Shown piece after piece: positions 33,731 to 48,040 of a DNA stretch of 64,000 nucleotides. Made by a program: the position numbers and the translations under genes. This DNA is from Plenodomus lindquistii. Its lineage: Eukaryota; Ascomycota; Dothideomycetes; Pleosporales; Leptosphaeriaceae. Numbering within the stretch: position 1 is the stretch's first letter; every line of letters begins with the position of its first letter. Location of the stretch: assembly GCA_025504975.1 (NCBI GenBank), contig JANUWI010000003.1, positions 3,286,001 through 3,350,000 on the forward strand, read 5' to 3'. The notes beneath the pieces were generated by a model that saw only the letters and a program-made list of their open reading frames with translations, did not search any database and had not been told where the DNA came from.

Positions 33731-34699
33731 GATAAAATATTTGAAAGACTATGAAACCATATATACATTTGTTGCACGTACACGGTACTCAGCTAACGCT
33801 GTATCCACTTGATCTCAGAATCTTCCGTGAAGCTCCCCTGCCTCTGCCCACGTGATCCCACGTAGCAAGGGTATATATAGTACAATCTCTTCCTAGCTAG
33901 TAATATAATAATCTATTTTCTAATTATTTCTAAATACCTATTTCTATAATAGTTATAAATTTAAAAACGCTTTTTTTATATTTAATTTATTTTTCTATTT
34001 TTTAATAGAAGTGTTTTAAAATAGGTATTTAAATACTTTAATTATTACTAATATTTTAATTTTAATAATTACTACTATAATAGCTACTAGATATTTTTTT
34101 AATAGTCTAGCTAACTAGTTTAACTAGTTTTTATAGTACTAGCTATTTACTATAAATTAAAACGTTTAGTAATACTATAATTCTAATAAAAAGCTTATTA
34201 CTATTTTTTATAATAACTAATTTAATAAGCTAGATTTTTTAACTAAAAATAATATTAAACTATTTAAAATTAAAATAGTTTAGTATAAAATTTATAAAAG
34301 CTAGTAGTTTATTAAAAGTAAAAAGTTTAAAGCTATATAAAAATAAATTAATACTATAATTAAATTTAATTATTTCTAACTATATTTTTTTAATATTATT
34401 ATAACTAAAACTATTACTTTATAAACTTTTATAAAAGTACTTAAAAAAAAATTAATTTTTAATAAAAATAGTATAAAAAACTAGATATAAACTAAATATA
34501 AAGTTTATTTATAGAAAGTTTATACTACTAATAACGTAAGCTACTAGTAGTAAAAATAAATACTTTTTTATAAAAAAACTAAAGTATATAAATTTAATAA
34601 AGTAAAAAGCTAAATTACTATTTATAACTATTTAAACGCTTTTATACTAAAGTTTTTATTTAACTAGATAAAATCTATATACTAAAAAATTATTAAAAA

Positions 34700-36100
34700 T
34701 AGAGTACTAGAGTATACTACTAATATTTTAATATTTAAATAGATTAACTATATTTATTTTAAATTACTTTACTAATATATACTATATACTAAAAATAGAA
34801 AAAAAAATCTTTTTTACTATAAATATAAATAATAGTTTAATAGAAGTTTTAGAATTAACTATATATTTCTATAATAGAGATTACAAATAAAGTCTAAAAA
34901 ATTACTACTAAATAAAAACTACGCTTACTAATAAACTATATAAAATAGAAAAAAAAAGCTATTAGCCTGTTTTAATAAGCTATAATTTAAATCTTTTAAA
35001 AAAGTAGTAAAAGCTAAAAGCTCTACTAATAAATAGAATAGAAAAGCTAAAAATAGAAAATCTAGAAACTTCTTTAGAGTAATTTAGGCTACTTTTATTA
35101 ATTAATAACTAAATAGCTCTATAATAATATATAGAGTATATAGTACTATAAATTTTAATATTTATTTACTATTTAAAAATATAATTTTAGATAATAAAAG
35201 CGTTTTTTGCTTAGTTAATTTAGTTAATTATTTTAAACTAGGTACTTTTAAAAAAAGTAAAAATATTTTTATAGTAAAAATAGATATTTAGTTATTCTAG
35301 ATCTCTAGAATAAATACTTTAATAATAAAAAATATTTTTATAAAAGTATATAGAAAATATATAGAGAACTTAGTACTATTTAATATAGTAGTAATAGAAA
35401 AGGTCTATATTAATATTATATTAAAAGCTTTACTCTAGAATAATAAAGCGTAGTATTTTAAACTAGATATAATACTATAATATAGTAGTTATAAAAAAAG
35501 CGTTATATTAGCCTAGTTAATATATAAATAGAATTTAATTTTTATAAAATATAAATTTATTACTATTTACTTTTTAGCTATAAATATAATTTTAGCTTTA
35601 ATAAAAAAATCTTTTACTATCTATTTATACTTTAATTTAAAAGAGCTTTAGTATACTAGATCTAGCTACTTTAGTCTAAAAATACTCTAAATATTTATAA
35701 AATACACTAGATATATATAAATAAATAGTATTTTATAAAAAAAATATAAATACTATACTATAATTTATACTAGCTATATTATTTTATAAAAGCTTTAAAA
35801 ATAGCCTATTTAGCTATATTAAAAAGTATTATAGAATATTTTTAATATACTATAGAAAAGCTTATAGAATAGAAAATACTTATTATTAAAAATAATTATA
35901 GTAGTAAGCTTTATATCTATAGCTTTATAAAAAAAAAGTAAATTTTTTTTCTAGTATTTTTAAAATATTTTAAAGTATAATCTATATTTAGTATAGACTT
36001 AAAATCTATATTATTATATAAAATAATAATTTAGTTATACTTTTCTAGCGTAGATTATTAGATTTTAAAATATAAATAGAAAATATAAATATTAAAAGTA
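34700..36100 (+). mobile_element. Ty1/Copia-like retrotransposon remnant
   Basis: Read on the plus strand through many stops, about 35090-35560 resembles the protease to GAG-pre-integrase part of fungal Copia polyproteins. There is a WILxS-like start of a protease-type domain, then a VYxNI...LxxLxxNKxWYFKLD-like stretch. Limits and LTRs could not be found. Class assignment is tentative. Confidence 0.4.
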
Positions 36101-37315
36101 AAAGCTTACCTCTCTATATTAATAAACTAAATAGTAGGCTAGAAAAAATAAATAAATAAATTATTATAAAATAAATTTAAATAAAGATTACTACTAATCT
36201 ACTAAAAAAGTTATAGCTTTATATATTTAAAGTAGTAATATAGCTATTTAATATAAATCTATTCTAAATTAAAAATATATAGTTTTTAAATAAAACGCTT
36301 TTTTAATAGTTTTAGAGGTAGTTTAAATAGTATTAACTAGTGTAAATTAAACTTTAAATAGCTTATTTATAGCTAAATTATAGTAGTATTTACGCCTATA
36401 GCTATAGAGCCTATTTTTTTAATAGAACTAAAGTAGCTAGGCGTTATAAATAAAGTTTTAAAATAACTTTATAAAGCTATATTAGATATGTAGTAGAATA
36501 TAAATTATCTAATATATATAAAATATAGATTTTTAAATTTAACTTTATTATTACTAATGTATTCTACTAGCAAGCTAGTTAACCTAGTAAGCTAGTTAAA
36601 ATAGCTTAGTATTATAAATACTATATTTTTAATTATTATTATTATTACTATTAATATTAGACTCTACTACTATAGAGTTTATATTAGATTTAGAAATATT
36701 TTCTAAACTTTTCTAGTATATATAAGTGTTATGCCTAGTCTTTTTATAATTACTATAGTATTAGATATCTAGTTAAATAGGTATTTAACTACTACTACTA
36801 TATATACGTTTTAATAGAGTAGACACTATAGTTAAAGCTATAGTAGCTTATAATCTAATACTATATTTAAAAGTACTTTTTTACTAGATTTTTTTTTATA
36901 CTTTTTTTTTATACTTTTTTTTTATTATTTTTACTAATTATTTTTTAAGCTTATAGTTATAAGCTTAAAAAAAAGCGTTTTAGTATAGTATTAGTTTAGC
37001 TTTTTTTATAAACTATAAAAAGCTAGCTTATATAGTTATAAATAACTAAGTAAAAAATTTATATATAAACTTTAACTAAAACCTAAATTTATAAATATTA
37101 TTTAAAATTTTTAATTACTATAAGTTTATTAAAAAAAAAGTTAAAATAAAGTATATAACTATATTTTAAAGTAATCTAATACTATTTACGCGTTAGTAGA
37201 GACTAGCTTTAATACTTTAAAAGCTTTTTAATAGTTATTAACTATAAATATATTTAAAAACGCGTTTTTAAAAACTAGAAAAAAGCTTTTTTTATTAATA
37301 TAGAAAATATATTAG

Positions 37316-37510
37316 TATAGAGGAAAACTATGCTTTACTCTAGCACAGAAGGCTTAATACTAAATTAGTAAAAAGTAAATTATAAAATAACTAAGAAAAA
37401 AATATCTTCTATCTCTAATAGAACTTTAAATAGCTATTTATTAGTTTTACTCTATCTACGTAACCTTTCTAAAAGCTGCTTAGGCCTCTATACTATATAT
37501 TTCTACTATA
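37316..37510 (-). repeat. LTR of the Gypsy-type element (3' LTR in element orientation)
   Basis: 195 bp, the same length as the partner at 46752-46946 and the inverted copy at 62966-63160. Confidence 0.9.
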
Positions 37511-40500
37511 TTCTCTTTTTTATCTAGAATTTAAGCTCTTTTTAAAATAGTAACTGTGTTAGAGGCTAATAACGTATTTACTAGCTCTAATTAGTTTTTA
37601 ATTAACTACTAGCCTGTCTAAAAGCGTGTTAGTATACCTAAAGTATAAATAAAAATACTTTAATACTATAAAATCTATTACTAATTAAAAAAAATCTACT
37701 TAAAATTACTATGCCTAGTTTACTTTAGATTATACCTAAAGCCTCTAATTAGTCTCTAGGCTAGGCAGTAAAATTACTTAGGCAGACTTTTATTTATTTC
37801 TATTTTTTACTTTTAACTGCGCGTTACTTGCTAGCCTCTAGTTAACTACTTCTATTATAATTAGAAAATAGGTAGAGACTGCTATTACTCTAAAAAGTCT
37901 AATAACTAATTTCTGCGCTAAAAGATAAACGCCTAGCTATTTATAAAAAAACCTTTTTTCTCTCTAGCTTTTTTTTAATTTTTTTTCTCTATTTTTAACT
38001 TTTTTTTACTAATAGACTTTTAACTTTAATAGCTTCTAACTCTCCTACCTTTTTAGCTTCTAAGCTTATATTAATTTTTATTTAACACTTTTTTATTTCT
38101 AATAGCTATTTAATTAATATAGCTATAGTTACTACTATTTCTAGTAGTCTAGGTAGTAGTACTAGCAGTAGTAGCCCTTTAAATAGTAGTTCTCTAGATA
38201 GTAGTCCTTTCTAGAGTTACTACGCTTTAGGCAGTAATATAACTTTAGAATTATAGTAGTATAATACTTTTAAAGTAAAAAACTACCTACTAAAGTAGTA
38301 TAAATTCTTTTTTTTTAATTATTTTTTAGTTACTAATTTATAATAGTAAACTGCTATTATAATTATCTAGTAACTATATAATTTTTTAAAAAGTTAGCCT
38401 ATTTTATCTAGTAGCTATAGACCTAGAGTATTATATTTAGACTTTACTTTTACTTTTTTACTATATACTATAATAATAATAACGCCTACCTAGATTCTAA
38501 ATTACTACGCTTTCTAGCTGCTACCTTTTTAACTATTAGTTAGTTATTTAGTATAGGTATTTAATATAGGTACTATAATACTAATTTAAAAGCTAGTAAG
38601 TTTTCTTTTCTAAAGGTTTTTTAAGTAGTTTTTTACTAACTTTATTTAAGCTATTTAGTAGTTAGTAGGTAGTAATTATAGCTATATAAATAATAATTAC
38701 TATATTTACTACTAGAGTAGTACTAGCGCTAGTTACACCTTTAAACTCTATTTATAGTTCTATTATTAAAGCTGCTTACTAAACTTTAGAGCCTATAATA
38801 AATATACTTTTAATAGTAATACTTTTTACTATATATTTTATAGTAGAGCTTTTTAATATTACTTTATACTTATTTTTTTTACTAACTTTTTTTTAGACTG
38901 CTCTACTACTCTAACTAAAGCTAATTTACTTTTTTTAGCTAAAATTAAAGCTATTTAGTTTAATTATTGCTTTTAGCACTTTTTTTTTCTTTTAGCTTAT
39001 ATTTATACTTATAGTAATAGTAATACTAGCACTAGCTTTTTTTTATATAGTAATTAAAAAGGTTATAGCTATAGTTCTAGTTCTAGTTAAACTTTTTCTA
39101 TAAAAGGTTTAGTAGCCTAGTTGTCTCTATAGTTTTAGTAGTAAACTATTTTTAGATGTAGATACTCTAGTAGCTTTATTTAGGTATTATATTTAGAGTT
39201 TTACGTAGCTAGCTTTTAATAAACTTAGTTTTTATTTTTTTTACTTTTTTTTAATTAGCCTTTATTAGCTAGTATAAGTCTATTTAGCTAGCTCTCTAAT
39301 AAAACTAGCTCTAGTATTTTTACTTTTTAGCCTCTAAGCCTTTATTAGTAGTAGTAAATATAAACTATTTCTATCTAATACTTTTTTACTTTCTATTCTA
39401 GACTTTTTATTTATGTAAAATTTTTTTATAGTTTACTACCTTTTTTTTTAATTTAAGTAGATTATTTTTAATTAAAAGCTATCTAACTAGCTATCTAGAA
39501 AGCGTTTATACTTTTTATAATTAAAATTTAGCTTAGGTAGAATTATAATTTATACTATAGACTATTTTAGAGTAATTTAAAATTGTAGCTAGTAATTTTA
39601 ATCTATAGTTTCTATAAATCCTTTTTTTTTAGTAGTCTATTAAACGTTAGCCTCTAGTAAATTTTATTTAAACCTAGAGTAGAACTTTTTTAACCTTTCT
39701 TTAGGTGTATAGCTCTAAAAAGAAGTTCTATTAAAATTATTTAGTTTATACTATTTTTTATTTTTTATAAATATAATTTAGTAAAGTCTTTTCTACTTAG
39801 GCTTAAACTTAGATAACTAGAATAGATTAAAATTATTCTAGAAGTTTTATAAAAGAACTAGATTGCTAACTACTAATCTTTTCTATTAAATATTCTTTAT
39901 ATTTTTAAAGTATTTTTTATTTTTAAATTTTAATTAGACTATTTAGTTAATTACTTTCTTTAGAGCTGTATCCTGCTTCTAAAACTATTACGCTTTTATA
40001 GCTAGTAGTAAAAGTATATTAGTAACTTTATTTTAAAAAAAAGTTTACTAAGTAGGTACTAATAGCTTAATTAGTAGTATATACTTATACTTTAAAATAA
40101 AAAAAGTAGAAGTTTTACTAATTAATTATTTAACTATTACTTTATTAGCCTATAGGATAAGTAAAAAGTTGTTAACCTAGTTTCTTTTTATTTTTTTTAA
40201 AGCTACTATTAGGACTTTATAGCCTTTTTTAATTAGTCCCTATCTCTAGGGGTAAAAAACGCTTAAAACTACTTTATTAATACTAAATTATTACTAGAGG
40301 TTTTTAATAAGGCTTTAGTTCTCTAGCCCTCTATTATAGAATATTTAAAAGGCGACTCTCTATTAGTAGAAAATAGTATTTTTAATAAACTTAGTAACTA
40401 ATTTAGAATTATTATACTTTAAAGCTTCTACCTCTAGGTACTATAATATATAATTATATACTACTACTATAAAAAACTTTCTATTTTTTTTTCTAGTATA

Positions 40501-43500
40501 TATATAATGTTAATTATAATTTATACCTATAGTATTAATAGCAGCTTAGTAGAGTAGAAGATTTCTTTTAATAACTAATTACTATATTTTTAGTAAGCTA
40601 TATAAGTTTTAATATACTACTATATATTCTAATAGAGTTTTTTTTAGTAGTATTTTAACTATACCTTTTACTAGGTTCCTTTTTTACTTTAATAGCTAGA
40701 TTTCTTATAAAAAGTTATAATAATTTGTTATTTTAGTTTATATTTATTAATAACTTTTTAGAGGGGGCAGTTTCTAGAAAGCTAAATAAAAAAGTGCTGC
40801 TTCTAAACGTTATACTACAGAGCTTTCTTTTTAAATCTAGTAAACTTACTTTAATTAAGTCTTTTAGAGCGCTTCTAATAGAGAATCTACTTAGCTATAG
40901 TTTATAACTTTTCTAAATAGTTTTTAGTAAGCAGGCTGTTACTAAATAAAATATCTACTATTATAGAGAAGTACTAAACTTAATTATTAATTAGAATGTC
41001 TAGGTTTAGAGCGTTAAAGGTAATATTAATAAAGTTCTCTATATTTTTTTTAGGCTTATTAGGCTGCTCCTAGCTATTCTTTTCTAGTAGTTTTAAAAAG
41101 GTATTAGCTACTACATTTTTCTTGCTAGATATATAAATAATATTAAAGTTCTATATATTTAAATAAGCTAGCTACTAAATTATAAATAAGCTAGGTAGAT
41201 TAGTAGCGCTTCTCTAAAGCTAGGCTATAAAGGTTTTTATATCTATTTTAACTATAAAATGCACGCTATATAGATAGAGCTAGAATTTTTTAATTACTAG
41301 AAGTAGTAATTTATATTTATACTTTCTAGTATTCTAGTTTTACTCTACTTTTAACTATACTCTACTTTTAAATTAGATTATATATTTTTTTCTATTTAGG
41401 GCTACCTATATAAAGTTTACTCTCTAGCTTTTTTTTAATCTATTATAGGCTAGAATTATTACTTAAAGAAGTTTAAAATAGTTAATTAAAACTAGTATAG
41501 GTAGTAATACTAAAGCCTTTTTTAGTTAATCTATTACTTTCTAATAAATAGTTATCTAAGTCTATTTAGCACTCTTTTATAGTAGATTAAAAAAAAGGTC
41601 TACTATAATAGTAAAGTCTATAATCTATACTTAGTAATATACGTAGACTTTTAAAAAACTCTATACTTTTTTTAGGTTATAGTATTCTAGCTAGGTAGCT
41701 ATTTTAATTATCTTTTATTTACTAGAATATTAGCTATACTTATTAATTTTATAGCTTATAATAAGTATAGAAAAGTAGTAAAAGTTAGATTTATACTCTA
41801 AAATTATTATGCTAGCACGTTTAACGTCTACTAAAACTTTATTAAAGTTTATAATATACTTAGCAATATACTTTTAAATACTCTTTTTAATTATTTTTTT
41901 CTAGTAGTTAGTTTTTAGGCCTTTAATATATATATTATTAAAGTATAGTATATAAATTTTAGAAATATACTTCTAATAGATTTTTATTATATAATAAATA
42001 AACTCTATAACTAAATTAGTTACGTTTATAAATAGAGTATACTGTCTAACTAGTTTTAAAAGAGTAAAAAATATAGTAATATCCTGTAATTAAATATTAA
42101 GCTCTATCTAATTATACTTTAAAAAGAAATTAGTAAGTAATATAATCTAGTATTCTATAAACTCTTTAGCTAGTTTATTAGAATTAGGCAGTATATTTAC
42201 GTTCTAAATAGTAACTTTATTTATTTTCTAGGCGTTATTAATAAGCTAATAGTTCTAATCTTTTTTTATTATAAAAAAGTAGAGGTTTTTATACTAGCTT
42301 TTATACAGCTTAAAAGTCCTTTAGTTAATATAAGTTTAGATTATTTTAATAATAGTATTCTAAAGCTTTTTTAGAACTAGAAATTAAAGCACTTACTAGG
42401 CTTTATAGAGTACTATATTAATTATAACTAGTAGTATTACTTTATAGCTTACTTGCTCTAATTTTTTAAAATTCTATACTAGAGCAGCTTCTCTCTAATA
42501 AAGCATCTCTAGAAGCATTTCTCGCTCCTTTTTTAGAAGGTCTAGAGAGATCTTTATCTCTAAAATACGCTTAGAAGTAAGTCTCTAATTTCGCAGGAAA
42601 TTTATATATTAGAGTTTAAAGTAATTATAGAAAGGGGCTTACTTCTAGTTAGTATTTAGAACTTATTTTTTCTAGACTTTTTTTTTCTAGTCTAATTACC
42701 TAGAGATATTCTAGAGTTTCTAGCTAGAGTTATCTACTAGCTCTACTTTAACTCCTTTTTATTTATAAAGCGTGTTAAATTCTAGATAGAAAGAGTTAAT
42801 CTAAAAACGCATCTAAACTCTAATTATTAGTTCTAAAATTTACTCTTTTTCTTCTAGAAAGTTAGTTTAGAAGTCTGTTATTAAAGTAACTAAATAGCTA
42901 TTTTCTAGTTTTTAAACTAGATTTATAAGGACTGCTTACTAAATCTTTTTTATAATATTTTTATATACTATAATAAAAAGTCTTTTATTATTCTAGAAAA
43001 CTATATTACCTAACTAGTTTTTACCTAGAGATTCTATACTTTTCTAGGTAAAAAAGTTTTTTTTACTAGAAATTATAGGTTAGATTTTTTTTTTATAACC
43101 TATTTAGTAACTAGCTTTATAGTTAAGTTTATTTAAAGCTAAGCTAAGCTTACTAAAGAATCTAGTTTTTAATTCTATTATAGAGATATATTACTAGCTT
43201 CTATATCCCTCTGCCTTTTTCTACTAATTAAACTATAATTCTTTTAGTATTTACCTAATTGCTTTTTATGTATATAAACTAGGTGCTTTTTTCTCTATCT
43301 TTACTAAAAATTTAGTAGTAGGTAAGTCTATAGGCAGAGTATTTAATATTTATTTAGGCATCTATAAAGAATAGGTTTTCTAGAATAATTATATTTATAT
43401 AGTAGTTAATTATAAAGAAGTTTATCTATATAATAATTAATTTTATTTCTACTAATACTCTCTAAATAATTTTGCTAAAACTATTTATTAAACTATTTAT

Positions 43501-46500
43501 AGAGACTATTTTCGCGTTTTTTATTTTCTAAAGGAGTGTTAAAATAGAGAGTTAGGCTTTATCTATAGTTTTATACTAAATAGTATTTAGCTTAGCTTCT
43601 ATATTAAAAAAACTAAAGAAATATTTATTTTTAATAGTTATAAGCACTTTTAGATAGTTTTTCTAAATATACTCTACACCTATTTACTTATTATAGTACT
43701 ACTATTTTATAGTTACTAGTTTAAACTTTTATTAGTTTTTTTTACTACTTTTAATACTAGCCTGCACCTAATTAATCTCTAGATTTTTCTAATTAGTAGT
43801 AGTTATACTATAATACTAGAACACTAAACTGTTTAAACTAGCTTTAATAAAAACGTAATTAGAGATAGTAGCTATATTTATAATAGAAACTAATTTAAAA
43901 ATTAGTTAGTAGTTTTTTTTATTCTCTAAATTTTTTTTAGTAGTGTAAGTAGTATTTACCTATAGAAAGTACTCTTTATCTAGCTTTTCTTTACTATAGG
44001 TGTTTTAAAAGAGCTTTTTATATATTTCTAGTATATTTCTAATAAGCGTGCCTACTAGTATTAATATAGTAGTAGAGAGAATTAACGTAATAACTTTATT
44101 AGTAGTTAGTAGAATCTTTTCTATAAACTAAATTTTTTTTAGAACTAGTACTTTTTTTATAAAGGTTTTTTCTAGTATATTATTAATTATCTTTTTATCT
44201 ATAAGCTAGACTTATTTAGCTTTTTATAGCTTATTTTTTTCTATAATAAAGTTTTAGCGGCTTTTTAGTTAAATAGGCTAGTTTTTTTTAGCTTTTTTAA
44301 AAATAGCCTTTAGTACTATAGAGCTTAAGTCTAGCTTTAGCTTCTATACTTTTAGATCCTTAAATACGCGTTAATTAATAGTCTTTTAGGTAATTAATTT
44401 ATGTTTAATCTAAGCTATTTAGATTATATAGAGATTATTATTTTCTATAATTACTAAATAGAAAGCGTTCTAGAATACCTAGTAATCTTTTACTAAAATA
44501 AATTCTAAGTCTATATTAAAGTTTAGATTTATAATTATAGAGTTATTCTAAATAGTAACTAGAGGTAATAAGTTTTTAAACTAGAGTGTTTTAACTATAA
44601 ATAGGCTAAGATTCTACTTAATCTACGTTTATTTAATATAGGCTATAATAGTTTTAAGCTACCTCTAGTTACCTAGGCTAGTTATTTAGCTTTATAGGTT
44701 ATTAGAAATACTCTAGAAAAGTATTTAGTTTTTATTCTAGTAATACTAACTCTTTTTAGTTAGTTAATTAATTAATAGGTACTTAGCTTTACTATATCCC
44801 TGCTTATTATAGATAAAGCACGTAAAAAGTAATTATAGAGGCTAGTTCTAAAAAGTACTCTAGGTTTACTAGCCTAAAGGCCTCTAAAATAAGTTTAGTT
44901 GCTAGAAATAGTTCTATAGTAGCTTGTTCTAAGCTTATACCTTTATAAAACGCTTACTAGCTATTTTTTTAACGTAGGTAGTAATTAAATAGTTTATAAA
45001 AAGTTTAGATTCTTTTAGTATTTATTAAACTAAAATAAAATTAGCTTTACTAAGTTATAACTAGAAAAGTTTATTTAAAAGTATATTAACTTTGCTTTAG
45101 CTAGCTAGTACTTCTAGAAAGAACTAAACTATTTAGTAAGTCTTTAGTACCTAAATATTCTTTAGGTCTTACAGAGTAGGCTAGCTAAATAAAAGCAGCT
45201 TAATTTTAACTACTTTTTAAGTATTAAACTAGTAATTAGAACTAAATTTCTTTATTACTTTAGTAGAGTTTAATCTTTTTACTTTTTTTTTAATTTTAAT
45301 TTAAGCTAATAGATAACTGCTAATTTTTTTAAAGCTAAAGTTCTAAAGGCGTTTTATAAAGAGATTAAACTTCTAAAAAATTTTTATAGCTTAGTAAATA
45401 GGCAGCTTTTTAATAAAGTAGTATTCTTTTTTATTTTTTTTAATTTTTTTTAATATAATGCACCTTTTAATTTTAATTTAAAACTTTTTAAAGTACTTTT
45501 TAATATTTAGATTAGGCTTTAACTAATAATTGCGTAGCTACTACTCTAGATAAACTATACTTTCTTTTTATTAGACTATATTATTACTTCTAAACTATTT
45601 ATAAAAGGCTATTTATAGTAATATCTAGTTACAGTCCTCTAGCGCGTTTTAATACTCTATTAAATAGTAAATAATCTACTTCTAGCGCTTTTTATAGTAG
45701 GTAATAACCTTTTAGACCTTTTTAAATTCTAAAAAGCTATAATAAAGCGTAATTTCTTTATATCTTTTAAAAATTACTATAATATTAGAACTATTAAAGC
45801 TTAGAAAGTATTTAGAGAGAAAAAAAGTCTAAGTAAGCTTTAACTGCCTTTATAAAAGTATTTAAATTATTTTAGCTATTATTTCTACTACTAGATCTAA
45901 TAGGTATTTAGTAGAGCGTAGCTAAAGCTTTTTTAGAAAAAATTAGTATAGCTTATTTTTACTACTTAATAAATCCTATTTTTTTAGCTTCTTTAGCTTT
46001 AGATAATTACTAGTTAGTCCCTTTAACTCTAGAAGTATTAGAAACTATTTAAAAGTAGTAACTCTAGAGTTTCTAGTATCTATTATTAGTGTGTTAGATT
46101 TCTAAATAGATTCTAAACCTAGAGAAATAGCTACTAATTTAGTATTAGTTTTAAAAATTAGTTTCTAATTAGCTATTATAAAAATAAAGTTTTAAAAAAG
46201 TAGGCAGAGTACTATTACTTATAAAAAAATAAAAAGTGTATTTTTTATAGCTTTAAAAATAAATTAGGCTATAAATAGTACTAGAAAAATAAAAAATAAA
46301 TTATACTTTTTTTAATAAATTTTTATATAATATGTTTATACTAGTCTTTTAGGCTATATTATAATTATCTTTCTAGCTTTAGCCTCTAATTACTACTCTA
46401 TTCTAACTACTTTTTAGATTTTATAGCTTAATTTTATTACGCTTACTACTAAGCTGCGTTTAGAATAATTTTATTATTACTAGCTAGAGCCTGTGCCTAT

Positions 46501-46751
46501 ATAACTATAATAGCTTTACTAAAAAAAACTTATACCTCTATTAATTTCTTAGAATATAAAAGCTTTAGAGGTGTACTAATATTTTTTTATTTACTACTTA
46601 TTATATTACTAGTTACTAAATTTAGTTTACTAAATCTTCTACTACTTTCTAGATTTCTAAATTATAAAAGTAATAACTTAGGCACGCAATAGGTGCTTAT
46701 AGCTATTCTAAAAGTAAAAGCTAATAGTTTTAATTACTTTTTAGTTACTTT

Positions 46752-46946
46752 TATAGAGGAAAACTATGCTTTACTCTAGCACAGAAGGCTTAATACTAAA
46801 TTAGTAAAAGGTAAGTTATAAGATAACTAAGAAAAAGATGTTTTCTATCTCTAATAGAACTTTAGATAGCTATTTATTAGTTCTACTCTACCTACGTAAC
46901 CCCTCTAAAAGCTACTTAGGCCTCTATACTATGTATTTCTACTATA
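46752..46946 (-). repeat. LTR of the Gypsy-type element (5' LTR in element orientation)
   Basis: 195 bp. It retains slightly more G/C at former CpA/TpG sites than the 37316 copy, so the two LTRs were mutated to different degrees. Confidence 0.9.
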
Positions 46947-48040
46947 TTAGCATACTAAGTTTTACACACGCTAGAAATACTTATACTTTAATAATAAAAA
47001 ATATACTATATTAAATAGCTAGAGAATATAGAATAAATAAAAAAGTATATAAAGTATTAGAATTTTATTTTTTATATAGTAGTTTTTAAACTTTTAGTTA
47101 AAATAGCTTTTATAGCTATTTAAAATTAGTAACTAGTATACTTTTACTTTTTACGCTTTTATATACGCGTTAAAATACTTTAACTACTCTAGTCTAAATA
47201 CATTATTTATCTAGCTATTTTTAGAGACTAAAAATTTCTAGTTATAAAAAATACTAGTTTTTTTATACTATATAGAAATATATACACGTTTTTTATAAAT
47301 AATAAAAAATAGAGTTATATTTTCTAAAGCGTATATACTTTAGATAATAGTAATTTACTTATAATTATCTAGCTAGATAAACTCTAGCTAATTATATTCT
47401 TTTAAATCTATAATAATTTTTATAGATCTAATTACGCCTATTTAAAAGCTAGTTTTCTTAAAATTATAGATATTATTATTCTAGATACTATATTTAGCTT
47501 TTAATTTATTTATAAATCTAAACTACGTGCTAATAATTTCTAGATTTTTCTATTTTATTCTCTATCTATTTTTTATTTAATTAAAAGCTATTTTAAATTT
47601 ACTAAAGCGCGTTATAAAGTGTTTAGTTTAGTATTTATTTACTAGTATTCTATTATATACCTCTAGTATTTTATTAGCTATATTTTCTACTTTATATAGC
47701 TAAAGCGTAAACTTTTATAAATTAAAGTTAAAAATATATTTAATAATTAACTACTTTTTAGTAGTAGTAAATTTCTAGTAATTAGATTAAATTTTAGCGC
47801 GTAAAGTAGTTCTATTAATCTAATTAAAAAGCTTCTAATAATTAATTCTAAAAGCTATAGTAGTAGTGTATTAGCTTTTAAATTAGCTAGCTTTAAAAGT
47901 AAAATAGGTAAATTCTAATTAGCTTTTAGCTTAAATTAATATTATATTATGTTATTAGAGCATGTTAAATTGAATATAGTATTTATAATACTAAAAAAAA
48001 GTAGCTAGCTTAGTAGTATAGCTAGCTTAGTAGTAGAATA

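Larger units (their letters stand above)
37316..46946 (-). mobile_element. Ty3/Gypsy-type LTR retrotransposon, complete but RIP-mutated
   Basis: Two LTRs of exactly 195 bp (37316-37510 and 46752-46946) bound a 9631-bp element. They begin TATAG and end CTATA, as expected for TG...CA ends after RIP, and differ from each other by C/T- and G/A-type changes. TTAG at 37312-37315 and 46947-46950 is the target duplication. A purine-rich tract next to the 37510 LTR on the minus strand fits a polypurine tract, so the element reads on the minus strand. Minus-strand reverse transcriptase relics at about 41640-42420 include a KKDxxYxLINNAxKIN-like block, DFFxxYxQIEL-like text, and the catalytic YxDD now reading YFNN at 41934-41945. 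Confidence 0.88.
36562..48038 (-). mobile_element. Fot1/Pogo-like DNA transposon, copy 1 (split by an LTR element)
   Basis: Terminal inverted repeats of 62 bp lie at 36562-36623 and 47977-48038; both end in TTCTACTA...TAGTATTATAAATACTA form and are flanked by TA. Without the 9.6-kb element inserted after position 37315, this copy is about 1.84 kb, matching copy 2. Minus-strand relics of a DDE transposase, including the YNF...GF segment near 47430-47470, are readable through stops. Heavily RIP-mutated and certainly inactive. Confidence 0.85.
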
